From the NCBI GenBank assembly GCA_000437435.1, contig FR899625.1, positions 124,001-188,000 of the forward strand: DNA of 64,000 bases, written 5' to 3'. The position numbers and the translations under genes were made by a program. The notes under the pieces were generated by a model. The model ran no database searches. It was not told where the DNA came from and saw only the letters and a list, made by a program, of their open reading frames with translations. Origin of the DNA: Clostridium sp. CAG:768. GTDB lineage: Bacteria > Cyanobacteriota > Vampirovibrionia > Gastranaerophilales > Gastranaerophilaceae. How positions within the stretch are numbered: the first letter of the stretch is position 1; each line of letters starts with the position of its first letter. Below are positions 1-8,090 of the stretch, one piece after another.

Positions 1-245
1 ATGTAAATGGCACTAAAAAGCCAAATAAAGGTGGAATAGATCAATTTGTAGTTCATTATTATCCTTGTAGTTTAAGTTATGTGAAAAGAACTTATAAAAA
101 TCTTGTTTATGATTTAGTTCCAATGAATCAAAATCAGAGAAATAATACGATAAAATCTTGTTCTAATAATGATGCTCAAGCTTGTATTAAATTAATTCTT
201 GATAATAACTTTGAAAAACCTAGTGATTATCCTTTAAAATTCTAG
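1..245 (+). CDS. Prepilin-like protein, C-terminal fragment (cut by window edge)
   Basis: The frame is open from base 3 to the TAG at 243-245; the N-terminus lies outside the window. The visible part begins DVNGTKKPNKGGIDQF and ends SDYPLKF. The pattern D-[VI]-N-G-x3-P-N-x2-G-x-D-x-F recurs near the C-terminus of the three other prepilin-like proteins here, and the DYP ending also recurs in one of them (KDYPYRI at 4246), so I infer a fourth member of the same pseudopilin family. Two cysteine pairs could form disulfides after export. The start and any leader tract cannot be seen. Confidence 0.65.
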   Translation, partial: VNGTKKPNKGGIDQFVVHYYPCSLSYVKRTYKNLVYDLVPMNQNQRNNTIKSCSNNDAQACIKLILDNNFEKPSDYPLKF

Positions 246-258
246 ATATTGTCAATTT

Positions 259-1245
259 TTAGTTTGAAGCGAGTTCATTTTCTCCAAATAAGAATACTTG
301 AATAGCATTTTCTGTTTGTTTTATCGGTTTGTAAAAATCTTTTATCAAAACACATTGAGTTTGAATGCAGTTTAAATTTCTTTCGTGTAAATATTTTTCT
401 AAAATATCTGCATTTTTTGTATATTGACGATGTTTTAAAAATGCGTAAAATTTTGTTTTTCTTCTTGAAATTTCCCCTAGTGCAAAATTTATAATTTCGT
501 CATAAGGAACATCATATCCATCATTTAAAGACATATCAATAATAAAATTGTAATTGTCATTTGTTGTTATAGAAAGATATGCAATAATTCTATGATTTGA
601 AGGTTCTTCTAGTACATATCTGTTTTTGTAGAAATTAGTTAAACCTTCAAAAAACGGTTCTTTATATTCTTCTTTTGATCGTTCTAAAGATGGTTTGTAT
701 AAATTCTTTAATTCATTATTGTATAATTTTGCAATAGCTTTTGCATCAGAATTTTGGCAGTATCTGAAGTTTGCGCATTTATCTGTTTGTGGAGTAAAAT
801 TTTCAAGTTTCCACAAATTTTCGTAACTGCATTGTCTAAATCCACAACCTTGTAAGAATAAATTTATTAATTCATCGTGTGATTGATCTATGGAAACTAA
901 AAATGATTTTGCACCTTTGGCTCCGTATCTAGCGATTACAAATTCAACTAATTGTTTCCCGACTTCATATAAATTTTGTTTGAAGATTAATCTTGTTATA
1001 TTAATTTTATAAGGGTTTCCGCTTGTTGGGACAATTGTAATTAGTCCCATAATTTCTTTATTATCAAGGAATATATAAGATTCAGGCAGAAATTTGTATT
1101 TTAGAGGCAGAATTGCGTGGAGCATAATAAAAGCTTCTACATTTAAAGCTTTGGTGTACTTGTTCCCATCATCGCTTCCTAAATAAGAAATCATTTTTTT
1201 GATTTTAGGTGCATCAAAACAATTTAATCTTCTTATTACTGCCAT
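259..1245 (-). CDS. GNAT-like acetyltransferase family protein (putative)
   Basis: 328 residues. Around residues 75-140 it shows a GNAT-like layout: strands around IMGLITIVPTS, a helix starting VGKQLVEFVIARYGAKGA, and an acceptor-side segment LINLFLQGCGFRQC like the family's 'F..k.GF' end. The rest (about 150-328) may be a second, degenerate GNAT-like half; I do not recognise a substrate. There is no signal peptide or membrane helix. The ATG at 1245 has no Shine-Dalgarno sequence, but a consensus promoter ends six bases before it, so the mRNA is probably leaderless. The gene is divergent from the alcohol dehydrogenase at 1314. Confidence 0.5.
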   Translation of the reverse strand: MAVIRRLNCFDAPKIKKMISYLGSDDGNKYTKALNVEAFIMLHAILPLKYKFLPESYIFLDNKEIMGLITIVPTSGNPYKINITRLIFKQNLYEVGKQLVEFVIARYGAKGAKSFLVSIDQSHDELINLFLQGCGFRQCSYENLWKLENFTPQTDKCANFRYCQNSDAKAIAKLYNNELKNLYKPSLERSKEEYKEPFFEGLTNFYKNRYVLEEPSNHRIIAYLSITTNDNYNFIIDMSLNDGYDVPYDEIINFALGEISRRKTKFYAFLKHRQYTKNADILEKYLHERNLNCIQTQCVLIKDFYKPIKQTENAIQVFLFGENELASN

Positions 1246-1251
1246 ATACTT

Positions 1252-1280
1252 ATTATATAATTTATTGTTAATCTTTTCAA
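1252..1280 (-). promoter_or_regulatory. Sigma70 promoter placed for a leaderless mRNA
   Basis: On the minus strand TTGAAA (1275-1280), a 17-base spacer and TATAAT (1252-1257) lie just upstream of the ATG at 1245. Only six bases separate the -10 box from the start codon, so transcription is expected to begin at or very near the A of the ATG. Confidence 0.6.
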
Positions 1281-1313
1281 GTTTGTGATAAAATTTTTTG
1301 TGCGAGGCGGAGT

Positions 1314-2300
1314 ATGAAAATAGCTGTAATTGATAATGAAAAAATTATTGTAAAAAATGTTGAAGATATTAAATTAAATTCCCGTAAAGGTGCAATTGTA
1401 AAAGTTTTAGGTTGTGGACTTTGCGGATCAGATATAGTTAAATTTGTTCATAAAATTTCAAAAGATGGAACTGTATTAGGTCATGAGATTGTCGCAGAAA
1501 TTGTAGATATTGATTCTGATACTGATTTTAAAATTGGAGATGAAATAGTTACATCTCATCATATTCCTTGTGGGGAATGTGTGTATTGCAAACATGGTAA
1601 TGTATCAATGTGTGAACATTTCAAGTCTACGAATATTCGTCCCGGAGGTTTTTCTGAATATGTTTATTTGAGTGAAGAACATTTGAAAAATGTTGCACAC
1701 TTAAAACCTGAAAATTTATCAGATATAGAAGCTTCTTTTTACGAACCTTTAGGTTGTATAGTTCGTGCAGTTAAACGTGCAAGTTTGTTAAAAGGTGATA
1801 AAGCTTTGGTTGTTGGATTAGGCTCAATAGGAATTTTGACAGCTCAGGCTTTAAAAGCATATGGTTATGATGTACTTGGTTGTGATTTGTTAAAAGAAAG
1901 AATTGAGCTTTTAAAATCTTTTGGAATTGATGCTATTGATGTGAGAGAACTTGTCGATGATTACAAGGCTGATGGAATATTTATGACATCAGGGGCAGAC
2001 AAGGCTATTGGAACTGCTTTAAAATATGTACGTAACGGTGGTAAAATTCTTGTATTTTCAAGCACTCCATCAGATTTATCTGCTTATCCAAATAATGAAA
2101 TTTATTATAGAGAATTAACTGTAATGGGCAGTTATTCTCCGGCTCCAGTTGATTTAAAAGATTCTTTAGCTTTGCTAAAAGAAGGAAAAGTGAATGTTAA
2201 AGGTATTTCTACTGTATACAATTTAGATGACATTCAAAAAGCTTTTGATGATACAATGGCTAATAAAATAATGAAGGCTTACATAAAGGTTACAAATTAA
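1314..2300 (+). CDS. Zinc-dependent alcohol dehydrogenase (MDR family)
   Basis: 328 residues. Medium-chain dehydrogenase with GroES-like N-terminal and Rossmann C-terminal domains. Catalytic zinc ligands fit the Cys of CGLCGSDIVKF and the GHE motif that follows; the structural zinc lobe is CGECVYCKHGNVSMC; the nucleotide-binding loop is VVGLGSIGILTAQ. These features fit an NAD(P)-linked polyol, alcohol or threonine-type dehydrogenase; the substrate cannot be read from sequence. The ATG at 1314 follows a GAGGCGGAG Shine-Dalgarno stretch. A second, clearly related dehydrogenase starts 44 bases downstream, so the two probably form an operon and may act in sequence on related substrates. Confidence 0.85.
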   Translation: MKIAVIDNEKIIVKNVEDIKLNSRKGAIVKVLGCGLCGSDIVKFVHKISKDGTVLGHEIVAEIVDIDSDTDFKIGDEIVTSHHIPCGECVYCKHGNVSMCEHFKSTNIRPGGFSEYVYLSEEHLKNVAHLKPENLSDIEASFYEPLGCIVRAVKRASLLKGDKALVVGLGSIGILTAQALKAYGYDVLGCDLLKERIELLKSFGIDAIDVRELVDDYKADGIFMTSGADKAIGTALKYVRNGGKILVFSSTPSDLSAYPNNEIYYRELTVMGSYSPAPVDLKDSLALLKEGKVNVKGISTVYNLDDIQKAFDDTMANKIMKAYIKVTN

Positions 2301-2344
2301 AATATGAAAGGGCAGTTTGCATAGAATGTAGACTGTGTTATAAA

Positions 2345-3382
2345 ATGAAAGCGATACAATATTATGGACCACAAAATATAAAATATGAAGAAGTTATGGT
2401 AAAACCTCCTGAAGAAGGTGAGGTTGTTGTCAAAGTTATTTCTGCTTTGACTTGTGGTACTGACGTTAAAACTTTTAGACGTGGTCATCCTGTTTTAATA
2501 AAATCAATCCCTTCTGGATTTGGACATGAATTTGCTGGAATTGTAGATAGAGTAGGAAAAGGTGTCACAAATGTTAAAGTCGGTGATAGAGTAGTTGCTG
2601 CAAATTCTGCACCTTGTGGAAAATGTTTTTATTGCAGGCATGAAGAGTATAATCTTTGTGAAAATTTAGATTTGTTAAATGGTGCATATGCTGAATATAT
2701 TACAGTTCCTGCTCGTATTGTTGAAAAAAATATGTTGATATTACCTGATAATTTAAGTTTTGACAAAGCAGCTTTTTGTGAACCATTGGCAAATGTTGTG
2801 CACGGAGTAGAAAGAACTGATATTAAACCAGGGCAGACTGTTGGAATTATTGGTATTGGCCCTATTGGATTGATGTTTGCAAGATTGGCAAAGTTAAAAG
2901 GAGCAAGAGTAATTGTTGCAGGTAGAAATCCTATAAAATTAAAGGCAGCAGATGAATTTGCACACGCTGATGAGATTGTGGATTTGACGAAGTATCCAAA
3001 CCCAGAAAAAATATTTAGAGAATACACTGAGGAACATAGAGGATTAGATGTTGCTATTGAATGTGTTGGATTACCTGAAATTTGGGAAAGAATTTTCTCT
3101 TGTGTTCGTCCAGGTGGGACTGTACATTTCTTTGGAGGTTGTAAATCCGGTTCTACGGTAACTTTTGATACAACAAAAATGCATTATGGTGACATAAGAT
3201 TGATGAGTGTTTTTCACCATACTCCAAAATATTTTAGGATGGCTTTAGATTATATTGCGTCAGGAGATGTAGAGGTTGAAAAATTAATTACAGATACTTT
3301 ACCACTTGAAAAAGTTGAATGGGCTATGCAACAGCATATTGAAGGTAAAGCTATTAAATTTTTAATTAAACCTTGGAATTGA
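2345..3382 (+). CDS. Zinc-dependent alcohol dehydrogenase (sorbitol/threonine dehydrogenase-like)
   Basis: 345 residues, MDR family. Catalytic zinc site CGTDVKTF plus GHEFAG; structural zinc lobe CGKCFYCRHEEYNLC; Rossmann loop GIIGIGPIGLMFARLA. It is 44 bases downstream of another zinc dehydrogenase and co-directional with it. Pairs of such enzymes often oxidise and reduce sugar alcohols or amino-alcohols, but no specific substrate is evident. The Shine-Dalgarno before the ATG is weak, consistent with operon expression. The TGA stop overlaps the -35 box of the next promoter. Confidence 0.85.
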   Translation: MKAIQYYGPQNIKYEEVMVKPPEEGEVVVKVISALTCGTDVKTFRRGHPVLIKSIPSGFGHEFAGIVDRVGKGVTNVKVGDRVVAANSAPCGKCFYCRHEEYNLCENLDLLNGAYAEYITVPARIVEKNMLILPDNLSFDKAAFCEPLANVVHGVERTDIKPGQTVGIIGIGPIGLMFARLAKLKGARVIVAGRNPIKLKAADEFAHADEIVDLTKYPNPEKIFREYTEEHRGLDVAIECVGLPEIWERIFSCVRPGGTVHFFGGCKSGSTVTFDTTKMHYGDIRLMSVFHHTPKYFRMALDYIASGDVEVEKLITDTLPLEKVEWAMQQHIEGKAIKFLIKPWN

Positions 3383-3407
3383 ATAACTTAATTTAATATG
3401 TTATAAT
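3379..3407 (+). promoter_or_regulatory. Sigma70 promoter of prepilin locus 1
   Basis: TTGAAT (3379-3384), 17-base spacer, TATAAT (3402-3407). The -35 box overlaps the stop codon of the preceding dehydrogenase. It is 30 bases upstream of the ATG at 3438, and AAGGAG (about 3426-3431) is the Shine-Dalgarno. Confidence 0.6.
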
Positions 3408-3437
3408 ATGTTTGAAATACTAAGAAAGGAGCTATTT

Positions 3438-4246
3438 ATGGAACGAATTAAGAATTTCGGGGGGGGGGCGATTTAGAGCTTGCAACTCAAGGTGGTAAGC
3501 GTCTATTTAAAAATTTAGTATTGCGTAAAGTGACACATTTGGGATTTACATTAGCAGAGGTTTTGATTACTTTAGGAATAATTGGTGTTGTTGCGGCTTT
3601 GACTTTGCCTGCATTAATTTGTTTATACCAAAAGAAAATAGTAGAAACCAGATTAGAACATACTTATTCTATGGTATTACAAGCTTTAAAAATGGCAGAA
3701 GCAGATTATGGTGATAGTCAGTATTGGACAAATGATATTGCAGGATATCAAGGTACTGCAAATGATGTTGTTGATATATTTTTAAATACATATTTTTTGC
3801 CTTATATTAAAGGATATAAAGCTGGAATTGTACCAGGTTCAGGATTATATAATTTAGGATATAATGTAAGGTTTATTCCATATAGTGGTTTTGGTACATC
3901 AACTCGGTATGTCTGTTTGAATAACGGTGTAAATTTATTTTTAAGTTTTGGTATTGGACGTCAAGGAGTGATATGTGTAACAATATTGGTTGATATTAAT
4001 GGCCCTAAAGCTCCTAATGTTGTTGGTCGAGATTTGTTTCAAATGACATATTCTCTATATGACGGAATTTTATTTATGTCTGGAGAACGATTTGTAACAG
4101 GATATGGATTAACATATGATAAAATTATGAAATATGATGAAATTTATACACGATGTAAAAATGGGGGAAATTCTCTTTTAGAGTGTGGCGCTCTGATAAA
4201 GCAAAATGGTTGGAAAATTCCAAAAGATTACCCATACAGGATATAA
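3438..4246 (+). CDS. Prepilin-like protein with a 5' G10 tract, out of frame as assembled
   Basis: A Shine-Dalgarno (AAGGAG) and ATG at 3438 open a frame reading MERIKNF, then ten G residues at 3459-3468. As written, the frame stops at the TAG at 3474. With 11 (or 8) G it continues without a stop through a basic leader into GFTLAEVLITLGIIGVVAAL, the type IV prepilin cleavage and N-terminal helix motif (cleavage after G, Phe+1, Glu+5), and on to 4246. The mature part (about 235 residues) has one N-terminal membrane helix, several cysteines and the C-terminal motif DINGPKAPNVVGRDLF, ending KDYPYRI. The only start in the pilin frame is a TTG at 3521 lacking a ribosome site. I read this as a phase-OFF pseudopilin; sequencing error in the tract is the main alternative. 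Confidence 0.75.
3459..3468 (+). repeat. Homopolymeric G10 tract inside prepilin locus 1
   Basis: Ten consecutive G between codon 7 and the pilin leader. Length 10 gives a stop at 3474, length 9 gives a stop within about 14 codons, and lengths 8 or 11 join the ATG to the prepilin frame. Tracts of this kind are classical slipped-strand contingency sites. Confidence 0.8.
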
Positions 4247-4250
4247 AAAT

Positions 4251-4276
4251 AAAGACCGATTTTTATCGGTCTTTTT
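4251..4276 (+). terminator. Rho-independent terminator after prepilin locus 1
   Basis: Perfect 10-bp stem AAAGACCGAT / ATCGGTCTTT with a TTTT loop, running into T residues. It starts five bases after the pilin stop codon. Confidence 0.8.
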
Positions 4277-4313
4277 AAATATAAACTCTCTAATCTTTTC
4301 TAAACAATAAGCA

Positions 4314-4469
4314 CTACTTGACTGCTTTCAGTCCAGTTTGAATACCTGCATCTGAGTTAATCATTTTAGCAGATGCTATCGCCAAATTACGGCGTTTTCT
4401 CGCTCCTCTTAATATGAATTCCACACTGTCGCATACATTACACGAAGGTGATACTATCTTTTTAAGCAT
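4314..4469 (-). CDS. Small CxxC protein of 51 residues
   Basis: Short frame starting ATG at 4469 (MLKKIVSPSCNVCDSVEF) and ending TAG at 4314, preceded by a GGAG-type Shine-Dalgarno. It has one Cys-x2-Cys pair near the N-terminus, a basic stretch RGARKRRN and an alanine-rich C-terminal half ending GLKAVK. There is no signal peptide or membrane helix. The CxxC could bind a metal with a partner or be redox-active; I do not recognise the family. It fills the gap between the prepilin terminator and the membrane-protein cluster. Confidence 0.5.
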   Translation of the reverse strand: MLKKIVSPSCNVCDSVEFILRGARKRRNLAIASAKMINSDAGIQTGLKAVK

Positions 4470-4577
4470 ATATTAAATCTCCATTTTAATTCTGATTACA
4501 TTTTGTATATCGGTTTGAAAGTTATAAAACTTTAGGAGATAATAATATAAATTTACAAATTTTAATAATATTTTGAG

Positions 4578-4606
4578 AATAAAAAAGAGCCTTTAATAGG
4601 CTCTTT
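4578..4606 (-). terminator. Terminator of the membrane-protein cluster
   Basis: Stem AAAGAGCCT / AGGCTCTTT with a five-base loop, followed on the minus strand by a T-rich tail. It lies just past the stop codon of the 4609-5382 gene. Confidence 0.7.
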
Positions 4607-4608
4607 CT

Positions 4609-5382
4609 CTATAAATTAGGTTCAATTTTATCTCTATAAATTTGTACAAGGCAATAATACCAGACTATTTGTACAATAAATCCTAAATATCCACCAAGTA
4701 TTCCGCCTGCATATAATGCCATAATTGTTTTTGCTCCCAAAAGTCCAAATAACAAACCTACTATAAAACTTGGAGTCATTGCTACCCCGTATACAGGTAT
4801 AAAAAGAAGTCCAAGTAAAACAAAGTCAGAAAAAGATTTTTGCATGTATTTGAATGGCAAAGTTATATTAAATAATCCATTAGAATCAAAGTTCTTGATG
4901 TATGCAATGTATACAAAATTAACAAAAGCACATAAAAATAATAAAAATAGAAATAGAAATATTCCTAATACTGTTAATAGTGATTTGCTAGAAATTAAAA
5001 ACATTGAAAAGAATATTGCAACAAGAATGTATAATGACCATATAATCATTAATGGTAATGTTTTTAAGAATACTTTGAAGGGGGTTAAAGTTATTTCTGG
5101 TAATATATCTTTATTTTCTCTATTAAAAGCATTGTGAGAAAATAATAAATTATATCCTCCAGTATAAATCCCTATTATAATAGTAATTGCCAAACATATC
5201 AATAATTGACTAATATTTGGTATTTCTTTTGTTTTTTCTATTGCATTAGCCATTATTTGGACATTAACAGTTGATATTGATAAAATTGCTATTATTATAA
5301 ACATAAAAAAATGTTTAGATAGTACATTTTTTCCAGAATATACTTTCTTAAATCCGTCAATCATTATGTCAATAACGTTCAT
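4609..5382 (-). CDS. Multi-pass membrane protein, tandem paralogue 3 of 3
   Basis: 257 residues with about six hydrophobic helices. It starts MNVIDIMIDGFKKVYSGKN, matching the openings of the next two genes upstream (NGLKKIYSGEKAF and DSYKKVYENKNAH). All three then run as four to six transmembrane segments ending near a WYY or WYF aromatic patch. Last gene of the cluster: its ATG overlaps the previous gene's stop codon. Function unknown; no transport or enzyme motif is visible. Tandem duplication of a small polytopic protein is the safest reading. Confidence 0.6.
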   Translation of the reverse strand: MNVIDIMIDGFKKVYSGKNVLSKHFFMFIIIAILSISTVNVQIMANAIEKTKEIPNISQLLICLAITIIIGIYTGGYNLLFSHNAFNRENKDILPEITLTPFKVFLKTLPLMIIWSLYILVAIFFSMFLISSKSLLTVLGIFLFLFLLFLCAFVNFVYIAYIKNFDSNGLFNITLPFKYMQKSFSDFVLLGLLFIPVYGVAMTPSFIVGLLFGLLGAKTIMALYAGGILGGYLGFIVQIVWYYCLVQIYRDKIEPNL

Positions 5383-6128
5383 TATTCCTCTCTTTCATAT
5401 GTTTTTAAAACCTCATAATCCCAGATAAGTATTCCTATTGAGATGGTATACATAAATAAGATACTAGCAATAATATTTGATAATTTTTCAATAATTGTTT
5501 GTTGTGAAGAAATAAAAAGTGTCATTGTGTTAATATCACCTTTGTAATAAAAAGCAGTTATCAAACCAATTATAAAAAATATAATAAAAATAATAAAATA
5601 TGTTGTTATGTAGCTTAAAATAACTAGCCATAATCTTTTTACAAGTATTAGAAAATATTCTTTAACCCTAAATTTATGGAATAAAAGATCATATCCTTTG
5701 TCTTCGTAATTATATGAAAATCCTGCTTGCATCATTGTAAGCGGAATTGCGATAATTGTTTCAATACAAAAAGCAGTGTATTGATATTTTGTAAATAAGC
5801 TTACCAGTAATATTGGGATTCCTATTAAAAATATAATGAAAGGAATTTTTTTTAGTGCCAATTTGAATGAATTACTATCAATATCTGGAATTTCTCTTGA
5901 ATGCATAAATATCGTTTCATATCCGATGAAAAACATTCCAAATATAATTAGTAATATCGTGAAACAAATTTTTTGAATATTGGAAATATCTATTAAGCCT
6001 TGATTTGCAAGTGCAATATAAGCGTTTAAAATTCCTGCAATTCCGCAAATAGAAAACAATGAAATATGTCTTTCAAATGCTTTTTCCCCAGAGTATATTT
6101 TTTTTAATCCATTAAGCATTTGCGCCAT
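5382..6128 (-). CDS. Multi-pass membrane protein, tandem paralogue 2 of 3
   Basis: 248 residues, about six transmembrane helices, start MAQMLNGLKKIYSGEKAF. It shares the short amphipathic opening (G-x-K-K-[IV]-Y) with both neighbours. It overlaps the upstream gene by 17 bases and touches the downstream start, so the three are almost certainly co-translated. No catalytic or nucleotide-binding motif is seen; the family is not recognised. Confidence 0.6.
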   Translation of the reverse strand: MAQMLNGLKKIYSGEKAFERHISLFSICGIAGILNAYIALANQGLIDISNIQKICFTILLIIFGMFFIGYETIFMHSREIPDIDSNSFKLALKKIPFIIFLIGIPILLVSLFTKYQYTAFCIETIIAIPLTMMQAGFSYNYEDKGYDLLFHKFRVKEYFLILVKRLWLVILSYITTYFIIFIIFFIIGLITAFYYKGDINTMTLFISSQQTIIEKLSNIIASILFMYTISIGILIWDYEVLKTYEREE

Positions 6129-6891
6129 TATCTTCTTCCTTTCTGAGAATAGGTTTAATTAATTCTTTGTATGAGTCTATTAAAGAATAAGGGAAAGCAA
6201 AATACCAAGTTATAATTACAATGTAACTTGCAATTATATTCATCAAAAGATCAAATAAATATAAATCATTTGTAATATTTATTATTTTGTCAACACCAGA
6301 TAATCCGGCTAATACGTATAGCAAAATATATACTGCTACTATTAATAATGTGAATAATAAGAATTTAATAGTATTTTTATATAAAGGTTTTATAGTATAT
6401 GGAATTATATTAAATATCAATTTGATATTAAAAAGTCCTTTTACTTTCAAATTATCCGCGAATGCTAGGAAAATATAGTATATAAACATTGCAATAAATA
6501 ATAAAGCTATTATAATTAAAATTGGTAAAATTAAAAAATGTGTTAGCATATATGCTAGTACTGCTAAGATTAGAAATATACAAGCATATATTCCCCAAAC
6601 GATGTTTAATTGAATTATTCCTACGAGCATAACCCAAGGAATTTTTTTTAATATAGGGATAACACCATTTTCAATATTGTTTATGCTATTGTGAAGGAAT
6701 TGAATACTATATGCTCCAATAATTATATTAAATATGATATCAAAAGGATTTTGTCGATAATTATTTATATTTCCAGACTTAATATCCCAAAGAGTCGATA
6801 ATAATGTCCATATTATAGCTATAATCCCTAAACTTATATGAGCATTTTTATTTTCATAAACTTTTTTGTAACTATCGATTAAATTAGCCAT
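6112..6891 (-). CDS. Multi-pass membrane protein, tandem paralogue 1 of 3
   Basis: First gene of the cluster. The frame is open to 7053, but I place the start at the ATG at 6891 (MANLIDSYKKVYENKNAH). There an AAGGAGAG Shine-Dalgarno precedes it, the opening aligns with the two paralogues, and the longer version would run antisense into the start of prfB. This gives 259 residues with about six hydrophobic helices. Function unknown. Confidence 0.6.
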   Translation of the reverse strand: MANLIDSYKKVYENKNAHISLGIIAIIWTLLSTLWDIKSGNINNYRQNPFDIIFNIIIGAYSIQFLHNSINNIENGVIPILKKIPWVMLVGIIQLNIVWGIYACIFLILAVLAYMLTHFLILPILIIIALLFIAMFIYYIFLAFADNLKVKGLFNIKLIFNIIPYTIKPLYKNTIKFLLFTLLIVAVYILLYVLAGLSGVDKIINITNDLYLFDLLMNIIASYIVIITWYFAFPYSLIDSYKELIKPILRKEEDNGANA

Positions 6892-6973
6892 TAAACTCTC
6901 CTTACTAATAGTGACTATTATAGCAGTTTTTTTGTTAATTGCAATATAAATTTTTTTTATATAAACTTTAATT

Positions 6974-8057
6974 ATGGAAACAGAAATAAAACAGAAATTA
7001 AATGATTTAAAGGATAGATTTGATAAAATAAAGGAGTGTCTTTGACACTGCAAAATTAAAAAAAGAATTAGATAATTTAGAAAAAGAGATGCAGACTCCT
7101 GAAATTTGGGGGAATCAAAAGAAAGCTTCCGAATTAGGAGCCCGAATTAGGGATATAAAAGATAATCTTGAATTTATAGATCATTGTGTAAATACTTTGG
7201 AAGATTCTGTAACAGCTTTAGAAATCGGTGATTCTGATTTAATTAACGAATGTTTTGAAAATTTAAATGAGATGGAAAAGGCTCTTGATAAATTTGAGAT
7301 TAAACAAATGCTTAGTGGGGAATATGATGAAGCAGATGCAATTTTGACGATAAATGCAGGAGCTGGAGGAACTGATGCTCAAGATTGGGCTAGTTTACTT
7401 TTGCGTATGTATATGCGTTGGGCTGAAAGTCATAATTGGAAAGTTGAATTGCTTGACAAATTAGATGGAGATGAGGCAGGAATAAAATCAGCTACTATAA
7501 AAATTACAGGTAAATATGCTTTTGGATATTCAAAAGCTGAAAAGGGTGTGCATAGACTAGTAAGAATATCGCCATTTAATGCGAATGGAAAACGTCAAAC
7601 AAGTTTTGCTTCAGTAGAAGTTTCGCCTATTATTGAAGATTTTGAAAAAACTATTGTAATACCTCCAGAGGATTTAGAAATAGATACTATGCGTTCAGGA
7701 GGTGCTGGCGGTCAAAATGTAAATAAGGTAGAGACAGCTGTAAGAATTTTGCATAAACCTACAGGTATAGTGGTAAAATGCCAGCAAGAACGTTCTCAAT
7801 TGCAAAATAAAGAAAATGCAATGCAAATTTTGGCATCAAAATTGTTAGCAATAAGGCAAGCTGAACATGAAAAAAAATTAGCAGAGTTAAAAGGTGAAAA
7901 TGTAGATATTAATTTTGGATCTCAAATTCGTTCATATGTTTTTCATCCATATAAAATGGTGAAAGATCACAGAACTAATTATGAAACTGGAAACGTAGAT
8001 GCTGTTATGGACGGGGATTTAGATAATTTTATTGAAAGTTATTTAAGGATGAATTAG
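6974..8057 (+). CDS. prfB: Peptide chain release factor 2 with programmed +1 frameshift
   Basis: Recognises UGA and UAA stop codons and triggers peptide release. The ATG at 6974 opens 23 codons ending in an in-frame TGA at 7043; a +1 shift there enters the long frame that ends at 8057. The long frame carries the SPF specificity tripeptide (VRISPFNANGKR) and the catalytic GGQ loop (RSGGAGGQNVNK). The fused length, about 360 residues, is normal for RF2. The frameshift is the usual autoregulation: low RF2 favours shifting at its own UGA. The ATG lacks a Shine-Dalgarno and lies eight bases after TATAAA (6960-6965), so the mRNA may start close to it. Confidence 0.93.
7031..7046 (+). promoter_or_regulatory. 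prfB: prfB programmed +1 frameshift site
   Basis: An internal Shine-Dalgarno AAGGAG (7031-7036) is followed, after a three-base spacer, by CTT TGA C (7040-7046). This is the classic arrangement in which the ribosome slips from CTT to TTT and reads GAC next. Confidence 0.9.
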
Positions 8058-8074
8058 GTATTATTTTGGAAATA

Positions 8075-8083
8075 TGGTAAAAT
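8075..8083 (+). promoter_or_regulatory. Extended -10 promoter placed for a leaderless mRNA
   Basis: TG-G-TAAAAT at 8075-8083 fits an extended -10 element. Seven bases separate it from the ATG at 8091, so the transcript should begin at the start codon. No Shine-Dalgarno is present and no good -35 box is seen. Confidence 0.4.
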
Positions 8084-8090
8084 TTATACT

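Noticed and set aside
3459..3468. G tract as a G-quadruplex
   Set aside because: A single run of ten G without neighbouring G runs is a poor quadruplex former; slippage is the simpler explanation.
3521..4246. Prepilin locus 1 starting at TTG 3521 as a normal gene
   Set aside because: No ribosome site precedes the TTG, whereas AAGGAG and ATG lie upstream of the G tract.
7043..7045. prfB TGA as a disabling mutation
   Set aside because: The AAGGAG and CTTTGAC context is the classic programmed frameshift of RF2.
6892..7053. N-terminal extension of the membrane protein at 6112-6891
   Set aside because: It would run antisense through the prfB start; a strong Shine-Dalgarno and paralogue alignment fix the start at 6891.
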